DNA of 64,000 bases from positions 2,604,001 to 2,668,000 of the forward strand of contig CANUEZ040000205.1 of assembly GCA_948099385.1 (NCBI GenBank). Reading direction: 5' to 3'. Shown one piece after another: positions 1-12,729 of the stretch. The notes below the pieces were generated by a model. That model saw nothing but the letters and a program-made list of their open reading frames with translations. It searched no databases and was not told the DNA's origin. The first letter of the stretch is position 1, and the number at the start of each line of letters is the position of its first letter. Both the position numbers and the translations under genes were made by a program. The stretch comes from Fasciola hepatica (lineage: Eukaryota; Platyhelminthes; Trematoda; Plagiorchiida; Fasciolidae).

Positions 1-104
1 TTACTATGCATGCAATTGATCAGTATTAGGAGATTAGATTAGATTAGATTAGATTAGATTTGTATAATATGATTGATCATGCAGCTTGAACGCTCAACTG
101 AGCA
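1..104 (+). repeat. Partial monomer at left edge
   Basis: The tail TATGCATGCAATTGATCAG, a GATTA tract and the GTATAATATGATTGATCATG entry motif of a monomer whose body lies outside the window. It shows that the array continues to the left. Confidence 0.97.
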
Positions 105-124
105 TTGAAATCCATGGAAGCACT

Positions 125-172
125 CACTGTACAGCTGTTTCATCCTTGTTCGGACTCGACTCATCAGCAGTG
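125..172 (-). ncRNA. Hammerhead ribozyme, first complete copy
   Basis: All core nucleotides, the 5-bp stem I and the GUA triplet match the reference copy at 23988-24035. Predicted cleavage lies between 130 and 129. The copy sits in a diverged monomer whose plus-strand ORF is broken by a TAA in the CCGTTAAAC variant, so the ribozyme is kept while the ORF is not. Confidence 0.83.
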
Positions 173-576
173 CACATCGACCGAGCAACCACGGGGACTC
201 CAACAACCGGTGAACCATTGTGAATCGAACAACTTAACAACACAAGGCTATCCGGGATGGCTATCAACGCTCCGTTAAACATCTACACTACTTCATATAT
301 AGCACCCTTCCCAAACCGGCTTCAAATTTGAATGGTAACAACCAGCTTCGCGCACACCGATCGACTCCTATGATGGATGAATTCTCTGTAGGGGCCTAAG
401 TAAAACCAACGCATTCCCAAATGAAAAACCTACACAGCTTCCTTACTATGCATGCAATTGATTAGTAGTAGGAGATTAGATTAGATTAGCTTAGATTAGA
501 TTAGATTAGATTTGTATAATATGATTGATCATGCAGCTTGAACGCTCAACTGAGCATTGAAATCCATGGAAGCACT

Positions 577-624
577 AACTTTAGAGCTGTTTCATCCTTG
601 TTCGGACTCGACTCATCAGCAGTG
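577..624 (-). pseudogene. Hammerhead copy with lost cleavage triplet
   Basis: Plus strand CACTTTAGAGCTG replaces CACTGTACAGCTG. On the minus strand the triplet becomes CUA, the C15.2-G16.2 pair becomes C-C, and the first stem I pair is lost. The core CTGATGA and GAAA are intact. The same allele is in copies beginning at 12483, 32303 and 35813. Cleavage is not expected. Confidence 0.7.
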
Positions 625-1873
625 CACATCGACCGAGCAACCACGGGGACTCCAACAACCAGTGAACCATTGTGAATCGAACAACTCAACAACACAAGGC
701 TATCCGGGATGGCTATCAACGCTTTGTTCAACATCTACACTACATCATATATGGCACCCTTCCCAAATTGGCTTCAAATTTCAATGGTAACAACCAGCTT
801 CGCGCACACCGATCGACTCCTATGATGGACGATTTCTCTGTAGGGGCCTAAGTACAACCGACGCATTCTCTAATGATAAACCTACACAGCTTCCTTACAA
901 TGCATGCAATTGTTTAGTATTAGGAGATGAGATTAGATTACATTAGATTTGTATAATATGATTGATCATGCAGCTTGAACGCTCAACTGAGCATTGAAAT
1001 CCATGGAAGCACTCAGTGTACAGCTGTTTCATCCTTGTTCGGACTCGACTCATCAGCAGTGCACATCGACCGAGCAACCACGGGGACTCCAACAACTGGT
1101 GAACCATTGTGAATCGAACAACTCAACAACACAAGGCTATCCGGGATGGCTATCAACGCTTTGTTCAACATCTACACTACATCATATATAGCACCCTTCC
1201 CAAACTGGCTTCAAATTTGAATGGTAACAACCAGCTTCGCGCACACCGATCGACTCCTATGATGGATGACTTTTCTGTAGGGGCCTTAGTACAACCAACG
1301 CATTCCCAAATGAAAAACCTACATAGCTTCCTTACTATGCATGCAATTGATTAGTAGTAGGAGAGTAGATTAGATTACATTAGATTTGTATAATATGATT
1401 GATCATGCAGCTTGAACGCTCAACTGAGCATTGAAATCCATGGAAGCACTCACTGTACAGCTGTTTCATCCTTGTTCGGACTCGACTCATCAGCAGTGCA
1501 CATCGACCGAGCAACCACGGGGACTCCAACAACCGGTGAACCATTGTAAATCGAACAACTCAACATTACAAGGCTATCCGAGATGGCTAACAACGCTCCG
1601 TTAAATATCTACACTACATCATATATAGCACCCTTCCCAAACTGGCTTCAAATTTCAATGGTAACAACCAGCTTCGCGCACACCGATCGACTCCTTAGAT
1701 GGATGACTTCTCTGTAGGGGCCTAAGTACAACCAACGCATTCCCAAATGAAAAACCTACACAGCTCCCTTACTATGCATGCAATTGTTTAGTAGTAGGAG
1801 ATTTGATTCGATTCGTATAATATGATTGATCATGCAGCTTGAACGCTCAACTGAGCATTGAAATCCAAGAAAG

Positions 1874-1921
1874 TACTGTACAGCTTTTTCATCCTTGTTC
1901 GGACTCGACTCAGCAGCAGTG
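1874..1921 (-). pseudogene. Hammerhead copy with A6 core mutation
   Basis: Plus strand GACTCAGCAGCAG turns the minus-strand core into CTGCTGA, changing A6 to C. C15.2 is also changed, because the plus strand reads CTTTTTC. A four-base deletion lies outside stem I. The copy beginning at 3174 shares the deletion but keeps the core. This copy should be inactive. Confidence 0.7.
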
Positions 1922-3986
1922 CACATCGACCGAGCAACCACGGCGACTCCAACAACTGGTGAACCATTCTGAATCGAACAACTCAACAACACAAGGCTAT
2001 CCGGGATGGCTATCAACGCTTTGTTCAACATCTACACTACATCATATATAGCACCCTTCCCAAACTGGCTTCAAATTTCAATGGTAACAACCAGCTTCGC
2101 GCACATCGATCGACTCCTATGATGGATGACTTCTCTGTAGGGGCCTTAGTACAACCAACGCATTCTCAAATGAAAAACATACAGCGTCCTAATTTGGCAT
2201 GCAAGTGAAGCGAAGTAGTAGGAGATTAGATTAGATTAGATTAGATTTGTATAATATGATTGATCATGCAGCTTGAACGCTCAACTGAGCATTGAAATCC
2301 ATGGAAGCACTCACTGTACAGCTGTTTCATCCTTGTTCGGACTCGACTCATCAGCAGTGCACATCGACCGAGCAACCACGGGGACTCCAACAACTGGTGA
2401 TCCATTGTGAATCGAACAACTCAACAACACAAGGCTATCCGGGATGGCTATCAACGCTTTGTTCAACATCTACACTACATCATATATAGCACCCTTCCCA
2501 AACTGGCTTCAAATTTCAATGGTAACAACCAGCTTCGCGCACACCGATCGACTCCTATGATGGATGATTTCTCTGTAGGGACCTAAGTACAACCAACGCA
2601 TTCCCAAATGAAAAACCTACACAGCTTCCTTACAATGCATGCAATTGATTAGTAGTAGCAGATTAGATTAGATTAGATTAGATTAGATTTTTATAATATG
2701 ATTGATCATGCAGCTTGAACGCTCAACTGAGCATTGAAATCCATGGAAGCACTCAGTGTACAGCTGTTTCATCCTTGTTCGGACTCGACTCATCAGCAGT
2801 GCACATCGACCGAGCAACCACGGGGACTCCAACAACCGGTGAACCATTGTGAATAGAACAACTCAACATTACAAGGCTATCCGAGATGGCTATCAACGCT
2901 TTGTTCAACATCTACATTACATCATATATAGCACCATTCCCAAACTGGCTTCAAATTTCAATGGTAACCACCAGCTTCGCGCACACCGATCGACTCCTAT
3001 GATGGATGAATTCTCTGTAGGGGCCTAAGTACAACCAACGCATTCCCAAATGAAAAACCTACACAGCTTCATTACTATGCATGCAAGTGATGAGAAGTAG
3101 TAGGAGATTAGATTAGATTAGATTAGATTTGTATAATATGATTGATCATGCAGCTTGAACGCTCAACTGAGCATTGAAATCCAAGACAGTACTGTACAGC
3201 TGTTTCATCCTTGTTCGGACTCGACTCATCAGCAGTGCACATCGACCGAGCAACCACGGGGACTCCAACAACCGGTGAACCATTGTGAATCGAACAACTC
3301 AACAACACAAGGCTATCCGGGATGGCTATCAACGCTTTATTCATCATCTACACTACATCATATATAGCACCCTTCCCAAACTGGATTCAAATTTCAATGG
3401 TAACAACCAGCTTCGCGCACACCGATCGACTCCTATGATGGATGAATTCTCTGTAGGGGCCTAAGTACAACCAACGCATTCCCAAATGAAAAACCTACAC
3501 AGCTTCCTTACTATGCATGCAAGTGATTAGTAGTAGGAGATTATATTAGATATGTATAATATGATTGATCATGCAGCTTGAACGCTCAACTGAGAATTGA
3601 AATCCATGGAAGCACTCACTGTACAGCTGTTTCATCCTTGTTCGGACTCGACTCATCAGCAGTGCACATCGACCGAGCAACCACGCGGACTCCAACAACC
3701 GGTGAACCATTGTGAATCGAACAACTCAACAACACAAGGCTATCCGGGATGGCTATCAACGTCACGTTCAACATCTACACTACTTCATATATAGCACCCT
3801 TCCCAAACTGGCTTCAAATTTCAATGGTAACAACCAGCTTCGCGCACACCGATCCACTCCTATGATGGATGACTTCTCTGTAGGGGCCTAAGTACAACCA
3901 ACGCATTCCCAAATGAAAAACCTACACAGCTTCCTTAGTATGCATGCAATTGATTAGTAGTAGGAGATTAGATTAGATTAGATTAG

Positions 3987-5755
3987 ATTTGTATAATATG
4001 ATTGATCATGCAGCTTGAACGCTCAACTGAGCATTGAAATCCATGGATGCACTCACTGTACAGCTGTTTCAACCTTGTTCGGACTCGACTCATCAGCAGT
4101 GCACATCAACCGAGCAACCACTGGGACTCCAACAACCGGTGAACCATTGTGAATCGAACAACTCAACAACACAAGGCTATCCGGGATGGCTATCAACGCT
4201 TTGTTCAACATCTACACTACATCATATATAGCACCCTTCCCAAACTGGCTTCAAATTTGAATGGTAACAACCAGCTTCGCGCACACCGATCGACTCCTAT
4301 GATGGATGGCTTCTCTGTAGGGGCCTAAGTACAACCAACGCATTCTCAAATGATAAAACCTAAACAGCTTCCTTACTATGCATGCAAGAAATGAGTAGTA
4401 GTAGGAGATTATTTTAGATTTGTATAATATGATTGATCATGCAGCTTGAACGCTCAACTGAGAATTGAAATCCATGGGAACACTCACTGTACAGCTGTTT
4501 CATCCTTGTTCGGACTCGACTCATCAGCAGTGCACATCGACCGAGCAACCACGCGGACTCCAACAACCGCTCAACCATTGTGAATCGAACAACTCAACAA
4601 CACAAGGCTATCCGGGATGGCTATCAACGCTCCGTTCAACATAAACAATACATCATATATAGCACCCTTCCCAAACTGGCTTCAAATTTCAATGGTAACA
4701 ACCAGCTTCGCGCACACCGATCGACTCCTATGATGGATGATTTCTCCTTAGGGGCCTAAGTTCAACCAACGCATTCCCAAATGAAAAACCTACACAGCTT
4801 CCTTACTATGCATGCAATTGATTAGTAGTAGGAGATTAGTTTAGAATAGCTTAGATTAGATTAGATTAGATTTGTATAATATGATTGATCATGCAGCTTG
4901 AACGCTCAACTGAGCATTGAAATCCATGGAAGCACTCACTGTACAGCTGTTTCATCCTTGTTCGGACTCGACTCATCAGCAGTGCACATCAACCGAGCAA
5001 CCACGGGGACTCCAACAACCGCTGAACCATTGTGAATCGAACAACTCAACAACACAAGGCTATCCGGGATGGCTATCAACGCTTTGTTCAACATCTACAC
5101 TACATCGTATAAAGCACCCTTCCCAAACTGGCTTCAAATTTGAATGGTAACAACCAGCTTCGCGCACACCGAACGACTCCTATGATGGATGGCTTCTCTG
5201 TAGGGGCCTAAGTACAACCAACGCATTCCCAAATGATAAAACCTAAACAGCTTCCTTACTATGCATGCAAGAAATGAGTAGTATTAGGAGATTATTTTAG
5301 ATTTGTATAATATGATTGATCATGCAGCTTGAACGCTCAACTGAGAATTGAAATCCATGGGAACACTCACTGTACAGCTGTTTCATCCTTGTTCGGACTC
5401 GACTCATCAGCAGTGCACATCGACCGAGCAACCACGCGGACTCCAACAACCGCTCAACCATTGTGAATCGAACAACTCAACAACACAAGGCTATCCGGGA
5501 TGGCTATCAACGCTCCGTTCAACATATACACTACATCATATATAGCACCCTTCCCAAACTGGCTTCAAATTTCAATGGTAACAACCAGCTTCGCGCACAC
5601 CGATCGACTCCTATGATGGATGATTTCTCCTTAGGGGCCTAAGTACAACCAACGCATTCCCAAATGAAAAACCTACACAGCTTACTTACTATGCATGCAA
5701 TTGATTAGTAGTAGGAGATTAGTTTAGAATAGCTTAGATTAGATTAGATTAGATT
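3987..5755 (+). repeat. Dimeric higher-order repeat, 883 bp, two copies
   Basis: Monomers beginning at 4034 and 4465 are repeated as 4917 and 5348, both pairs 883 bp apart. Shared private marks are CACATCAACCGAG, GATGGATGGCTTCTC, GCAAGAAATGAGTAG, the anchor AGAATTGAAATCCATGGGAAC, split here as AGAATTGAAATCC then ATGGGAAC, and TTTCTCCTTAGG. Edges are placed at the tracts and are approximate. Confidence 0.88.
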
Positions 5756-6271
5756 TGTATAATATGATTGATCATGCAGCTTGAACGCTCAACTGAGCAT
5801 TGAAATCCATGGAAGCACTCACTGTACAGCTGTTTCATCCTTGTTCGGACTCGACTCATCAGCAGTGCACATCGACCGAGCAACCACGGGGACTCCAACA
5901 ACCGGTGAACCATTGTGAATCGAACAACTCAACAACACAAGGCTATCCGGGATGGCTATCAACGCTTTGTTCAACATCTACATTACATCATATATAGCAC
6001 CCTTCCCAAACTGGCTTCAAATTTCAATGGTAACAACCAGCTTCGCGCACACCGATCGACTCCTATGATGGATGACTTCTCTGTAGGGGCCTGAGTAAAA
6101 CCAACGCATTCCCAAATGAAAAACCTACACAGCTTCCTTACTATGCATGCAATTGATTAGTAGTAGGAGATTAGTTTAGAATAGCTTAGATTAGATTAGA
6201 TTAGATTTGTATAATATGATTGATCATGCAGCTTGAACGCTCAACTGAGCATTGAAATCCATGGAAGCACT

Positions 6272-6319
6272 CACTGTACAGCTGTTTCATCCTTGTTCGG
6301 ACTCGACTCATCAGCAGTG
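6272..6319 (-). ncRNA. Hammerhead ribozyme, intact copy
   Basis: Core, stem I and cleavage triplet are complete; predicted cut between 6277 and 6276. The monomer around it has a composite tract with GAATAGCTTA units shared with its neighbours on the left, so this copy was probably spread by local duplication. Confidence 0.83.
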
Positions 6320-8850
6320 CACATCAACCGAGCAACCACGGGGACTCCAACAACCGGTGAACCATTGTGAATCGAACAACTCCACAACACAAGGCTATCC
6401 GGGATGGCTATCAACGCTTTGTTCAACATCTACACTACATCATATATAGCACCCTTCCCAAACTGGCTTCAAATTTCAATGGTAACAACCAGCTTCGCGC
6501 ACACCGATCGACTCCTATGATGGATGACTTCTCTGTAGGGGCCTAAGTACAACCAACGCATTCCCAAATGAAAAAACCTAAACAGCTTCCTTACTATGCA
6601 TGCAATTGATTAGTAGTAGGAGATTAGATTAGATTAGCTTAGATTAGATTAGATTAGATTTGTATAATATGATTGATCATGCAGCTTGAACGCTCAACTG
6701 AGCATTGAAATCCATGGAAGCACTCACTGTACAGTTGTTTCATCCTTGTTCGGACCCGACTCATCAGCAGTGCACATCGACCGAGCAACCACGGGGACTC
6801 CAACAACCGGTGAATCATTGTGAATCGAACAACTCAACAACACAAGGCTATCCGGGATGGCTATCAACGCTTTGTTCAACATCTACACTACATCATATAT
6901 AGCACCCTTCCCAACTGGCATCAAACTTGAATGGTAACAACCAGCTTCGCGCACACCGATCGACTCCTATGATGGATGACTTCTCTGTAGGGGCCTGAGT
7001 ACAACCAACGCATTCCCAAATGATAAACCTACACAGCTTCCTTACTATGCATGCAATTGATTAGTAGTAGGAGATTAGATTAGTCTAGATTATAATAGAT
7101 TTGTATAAGATGATTGATCATGCAGCTTGAACGCTCAACTGAGCATTGAAATCCATGGAAGCACTCACTGTACAGCTGTTTCATCATTGTTCGAACTCGA
7201 CTCATCAGCAGTGCACATCGACCGAGCAACCACGGCGACTCCAACAACCGGTGAACCATTGTGAATAGAACAACTCAACAACACAAGGCTATCCGGGATG
7301 GCTATCAACGCTTTGTTCAACATCTACACTACATCATATATAGCACCTTTCCCAAACAGGCTTCAAATTTCAATGGTAACAACCAGCTTGGCGCACACCG
7401 ATCGACTCCTATCATGAATTAATTCTCTTTTGGGGGCATAAGTACCACTAACACATTCCCAAATGAAAAAACCTAAACAGCTTCCCTACTATGCATGCAA
7501 TTGTTTAGTAGTAGGAAATTAGATTAGATTAGATTAGATTAGATTTGTATAATATGATTGATCATGCAGCTTGAACGCTCAACTGAGCATCGAAATCCAT
7601 GGAAGCACTCACTGTACAGCTGTTTCATCCTTGTTCGGACTCGACTCATCAGCAGTGCACATCGACCGAGCAACCACGGGGACTCCAACAACCGGTGAAC
7701 CATTGTGAATCGAACAACTCAACAACACAAGGCTATCCGGGATGGCTATCAACGCTTTGTTCAACATCTACACTACATCATATATAGCACCCTTCCCAAA
7801 CTGGCTTCAAACTTGAATGGTAACAACCAGCTTCGCGCACACCGATCGACTCCTATGATGGATGAATTCTCTGTAGGGGCCTAAGTACAACCAACGCATT
7901 CCCAAATGATAAACCTACACAGCTTCCTTACTATGCATGCAATTGATTAGTAGTAGGAGATTAGTTTAGATTAGATTAGATTAGATTAGATTTGTATAAT
8001 ATGATTGATCATGCAGCTTGATCGCTCAACTGAGCATCGAAATCCATGGAAGCACTCACTGTACAGCTGTTTCATCCTTGTTCGGACTCGACTCATCAGC
8101 AGTGCACATCGACCGAGCAACCACGGGGACTCCAACAACCGGTGAACCATTGTTAATCGAACAACTCAACAACACAAGGCTATCCGTGATGGCTATCGAC
8201 GCTTTGTTCAACATCTGCACTACATGATTTAGCACCCTTCCCAAACTGGCTTCAAATCTCAATGGTAACAACCAGCTTCGCGCACACCGATCGACTCCTT
8301 TGATGGATGACTTCTCTAAAGGTGCCTAAGTACAACCAACGCATTCCCAAATGGAAAACCTACACAGCTTCCTTACTATGCATGCAATTGTTTAGTAGTA
8401 GGAAATCAGATTAGATTAGATTAGATTTGAAAAGATTTGTATAATATGATATTTCATGCAGCTTGAACGCTCAACTGAGCATTGAAATCCATGGAAGCAC
8501 TCAGTGTACAGCTGTTTCATCCTTGTTCGGACTCGACTCATCAGCAGTGCACATCGACCGAGCAACCACGGAGACACCAACAACCGGTGAACCATTGTGA
8601 ATCGAACAACTCAACAACACAAGGCTATCGGGGATGACTATCATCGCTTTGTTCAACATCTACACTACATCGTATAAAGCACCCTTCCCAAACTGGCTTC
8701 AAATTTGAATGGTAACAACCAGCTTCGCGCACACCGATCGACTCCTATGATGGATGATTTCTCTGTAGGGGCCTAAGTACAACCAACGCATTCCCAAATG
8801 ATAAACCTACACAGCTTCCTTACTATGCATGCAATTGATTAGTAGTAGGA

Positions 8851-8885
8851 GATTAGATTAGATTAGATTAGATTAGATTAGATTA
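8851..8885 (+). repeat. (GATTA)7 microsatellite tract
   Basis: Seven perfect GATTA units, among the longest runs in the window, between the GTAGTAGGA motif of one monomer and the GATTTGTATAATATG that opens the next. Each monomer has this tract with zero to seven perfect units, and its length sets most of the spread in monomer spacing. Confidence 0.95.
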
Positions 8886-10634
8886 GATTTGTATAATATG
8901 ATTGATCATGCAGCTTGAACGCTCAACTGAGCATCGAAATCCATGGAAGCACTCACTGTACAGCTGTTTCATCCTTATTCGGACTCGACTCATCAGCAGT
9001 GCACATCGACCGAGCAACCACGGGGACTCCAACAACCGTTGAACCATTATGAATCGAACAACTCAACAACACAAGGCTCTCCGGGATGGCTATCAACGCT
9101 TTGTTCAACATCTACACTACATGATATAGCACCCTTCCCAAACTGGCTTCAAATCTCAATGGTAACAACCAGCTTCGCGCACACCGATCGACTCCTATGA
9201 TGGATGACTTCTCTGTGGGGGCCTAAGTACAACCAACGCATTCCCAAATGAAAAACCTACACAGCTTCCTTACTATGCATGCAATTGATTAGTTGTAGGA
9301 AATCAGATTAGATTAGATTAGATTTGAATAGGTTTGTATAATATGATTTTTCATGCAGCTTGAACGCTCAACTGTGAATTGAAATCCATGGAAGCACTCA
9401 ATGAACAGCTGTTTCATCCTTGTTCGGACTCGACTCATCAGCAGTGCACATCGACTGCGCAACCACGGAGACTCCAACAACCGGTGAACCATTCTCAATC
9501 GAACAACTCAACAACACAAGGCTATCCGGGATGGCTGTCAACGCTTTGTTCAACATCTACACTACATCATATATAGCACCCTTCCCAAACTGGATTCAAA
9601 TTTCAATGGTAACAACCAGCTTCGCGCACACCGATCCACTCCTATGATGGATGACTTCTCTGTACGGGCCTAAGTACAACCAACGCATTCTCAAATGAAA
9701 AACCTACACAGCTTCCTCACTATGCATGCAATTGATTAGTAGTAGGAGATTAGATTAGATTAGATTAGATTAGATTTGTATAATATGATTGATCATGCAG
9801 CTTGATCGCTCAACTGAGCATCGAAATCCATGGAAGCACTCACTGTACAGCTGTTTCATCCTTGTTCGGACTCGACTCATCAGCAGTGCACATCGACCGA
9901 GCAACCACGGGGACTCCAACAACCGGTGAACCATTGTTAATCGAACAACTCAACAACACAAGGCTCTCCGTGATGGCTATCGACGCTTTGTTCAACATCT
10001 GCACTACATGATATAGCACCCTTCCCAAACTGGCTTCAAATCTCAATGGTAACAACCAGCTTCGCGCACACCGATCGACTCCTATGATGGATGACTTCTC
10101 TGTAGGTGCCTAAATTCAACCAACGCATTCCCAAATGGCAAACCTACACAGCTTCCTTACTATGCATGCAATTGTTTAGTAGTAGGAAATCAGATTAGAT
10201 TAGATTAGATTTGAAAAGATTTGTATAATATGATATTTCATGCAGCTTGAACGCTCAACTGAGCATTGAAATCCATGGAAGCACTCAATGAACAGCTGTT
10301 TCAATCTTGTTCGGACTCGACTCATCAGCAGTGCACATCGACCGAGCAACCACGGAGACTCCAACAACCGGTGAACCATTGTGAATCGAACAACTCAACA
10401 ACACAAGGCTATCGGGGATGACTATCATCGCTTTGTTCAACATCTACACTACATCGTATAAAGCACCCTTCCCAAACTGGCTTCAAATTTGAATGGTAAC
10501 AACCAGCTTCGCGTTCAAAGATCGACTCCTATGATGGATGACTTCTCTGTAGGGGCCTAAGTACAACCAACGCATTCCCAAATGATAAACCTACACAGCT
10601 TCCTTACTATGCATGCAATTGATTAGTAGTAGGA

Positions 10635-10669
10635 GATTAGATTAGATTAGATTAGATTAGATTAGATTA
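10635..10669 (+). repeat. (GATTA)7 microsatellite tract
   Basis: Seven perfect units. This tract is exactly 1,784 bp after the one at 8851-8885 and was copied with the tetrameric higher-order repeat without changing length. Confidence 0.95.
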
Positions 10670-11625
10670 GATTTGTATAATATGATTGATCATGCAGCTT
10701 GAACGCTCAACTGAGCATCGAAATCCATGGAAGCACTCACTGTACAGCTGTTTCATCTTTGTTCGGAATCGACTCATCAGCAGTGCACATCGACCGAGCA
10801 ACCACGGGGACTCCAACAACCGTTGAACCATTATGAATCGAACAACTCAACAACAAAAGGCTATCCGGGATGGCTATCAACGCTTTGTTCAACATCTACA
10901 CTACATGATATAACACCCTTCCCAAACTGGCTTCAAATCTCAATGGTAACAACCAGCTTCGCGCACACCGATCGACTCCTATGATGGATGACTTCTCTGT
11001 GGGGGCCTAAGTACAACCAACGCATTCCCAAATGAAAAACCTACACAGCTTCCTTACTATGCATGCAAATGATTAGTGGTAGGAAATCAGATTAGATTAG
11101 ATTAGATTAGAATAGATTTGTATAATATGATTTTTCATGCAGCTTGAACGCTCAACTGAGAATTGAAATCCATGGAAGCACTCAATGAACAGCTGTTTCA
11201 TCCTTGTTCGGACTCGACTCATCAGCAGTGCACATCGACTGCGCAACCACGGAGACTCCAACAACCGGTGAACCATTCTCAATCGAACAACTCAACAACA
11301 CAAGGCTATCCGGGATGGCTGTCAACGCTTTGTTCAACATCTACACTACATCATATATAGCACCCTTCCCAAACTGGCTTCAAATTTGAATGGTAACAAC
11401 CAGCTTCGCGCACACCGATCGACTCGTATGAAGGAAAACGTTTCTGTAGGGGCCTAAGTACAACCAACGCATTCCCAAATGAAAAACCTACACAGCTTCC
11501 TCACTATGCATGCAATTGATTAGTAGTAGGAGATTAGATTAAATTAGATTAGATTAGATTAGATTTGTATAATATGATTGATCATGCAGCTTGAACGCTC
11601 AACTGAGCCTTGGCATCCATGGAAG

Positions 11626-11673
11626 CATTGTACAGCTGTTTCATCCTTGTTCGGACTCGACTCATCAGCAGTG
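11626..11673 (-). ncRNA. Hammerhead ribozyme, shortened stem I variant
   Basis: This monomer lost four bases just outside the ribozyme, so the plus strand reads GGAAGCATTG before TACAGCTG. Core and GUA triplet are intact. Stem I becomes CAATG opposite CACTG with one A-C mismatch at the third pair, then gains an extra C-G pair outside. The same variant recurs in the copy beginning at 25722. Cleavage is probably weakened. Confidence 0.65.
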
Positions 11674-12065
11674 CACATCGACCGGGCAACCACGGGGACT
11701 CCAACAACCGGTGAACCATTGTGAATCGAACAACTCAACATTACGAGGCTATCCGGGATGGCTATCAACGCTTTGTTCAACATCTACACTACATCATATA
11801 TAGCACCCTTCCCAAACTGGCTTCAAATTTCAATGGTAACAACCAGCTTCGCGCACACCGATCGACTCCTATGATGGATGACTTCTCTGTAGGGGCCTAA
11901 GTACAACCAACGCATTCCCAAATGAAAAACCTACACAGCTTCCTTATTATGCATGCAAGTGATGAGAAGTAGTAGGAGATTAGATTAGATTAGATTAGAT
12001 TTGTATAATATGATTGATCATGCAGCTTGAACGCTCAACTGAGCATTGAAATCCATGGAAGCACT

Positions 12066-12113
12066 CACTGTACAGTTGTTTCATCCTTGTTCGGACTCGA
12101 CTCATCAGCAGTG
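12066..12113 (-). ncRNA. Hammerhead ribozyme, loop III variant AACU
   Basis: The only change from the reference is in the 4-nt loop of stem III (AACU for AGCU), where the hammerhead fold tolerates variation. The pairs A15.1-U16.1 and C15.2-G16.2 and the GUA triplet stay. The change removes the full ACAGCTGT palindrome, so this copy could not form the self-complementary stem III dimer with itself. The copy beginning at 6705 carries the same change. Confidence 0.78.
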
Positions 12114-12729
12114 CACATCGACCGAGCAACCACGGGGACTCCAACAACCGGTGAACCATTATGAATCGAACAACTCAACAACACAAGGCTATCCGTGATG
12201 GCTATCAACGCTTTGTTCAACATCTACACTACATCATATATAGCACCTTTCCCAAACTGGCTTCAAATTTCAATGGAAACAACCAGCTTCGCGCACACCG
12301 ATCGACTCCTATGATGGATGACTTCTCTGTAGGGGCCTAAGTACAACCAACGCATTCCCAAATGAAAAACCTACACAGCTTCCTTACTATGCATGCAATT
12401 GATTTGTAGTAGGAGATTAGGTTAGATTAGATAAGATTTGTATAATATGATTGATCATGCAGCTTGAACGCTTAACCGAGCAATGAAATACATGGAAGCA
12501 CTCACTTTAGAGCTGTTTCATCCTTGTTCGGACTCGACTCATCAGCAGTGCACATCGACCGAGCAACCACGGGGACTCCAACAACCGTTGAACCATTGTG
12601 AATCGAACAACTCAACAACACAAGGCTATCCGGGATGGCTATCAACGCTTTGTTCAACATCTACACTACATCATATTTAGCACCCTTCCCAACTGGCATC
12701 AAACTTGAATGGTAACAACCAGCTTCGCG

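Larger units (their letters stand above)
7990..11555 (+). repeat. Tetrameric higher-order repeat, 1,784 bp, two copies
   Basis: Four successive monomers (anchors 8037, 8482, 8934, 9379) recur as 9821, 10266, 10718, 11163, each exactly 1,784 bp later. Private marks repeat in order: GCTTGATCGCTC with GAGCATCGAAATCC; the tract ending TTTGAAAAGATTTG with GATATTTCATGC; the (GATTA)7 tract with CTACATGATATA; and TGATTTTTCATGC with GACTGCGCAACC. The absence of net indels between the two copies points to one recent duplication of the whole block. Confidence 0.93.

Noticed and set aside
557..790. Small plus-strand proteins of 65-95 residues repeated in nearly every monomer
   Set aside because: The usual start is TTG, other frames and the opposite strand are equally open, several copies have stops or frameshifts, no domain is recognisable, and changes between copies show no evident synonymous bias. 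These are by-products of tandem repetition.
3123..3347. Minus-strand frame of about 74 residues beginning MLNKALIAIPDSLVLLSC
   Set aside because: It is open only in a minority of monomers and runs through the hammerhead core. Its end depends on the variable deletion next to the ribozyme. A hydrophobic start is not enough to call a gene.
8851..8885. Telomeric repeat array
   Set aside because: GATTA runs never exceed seven perfect units and always sit inside the satellite monomer, so this is an internal microsatellite, not a telomere.
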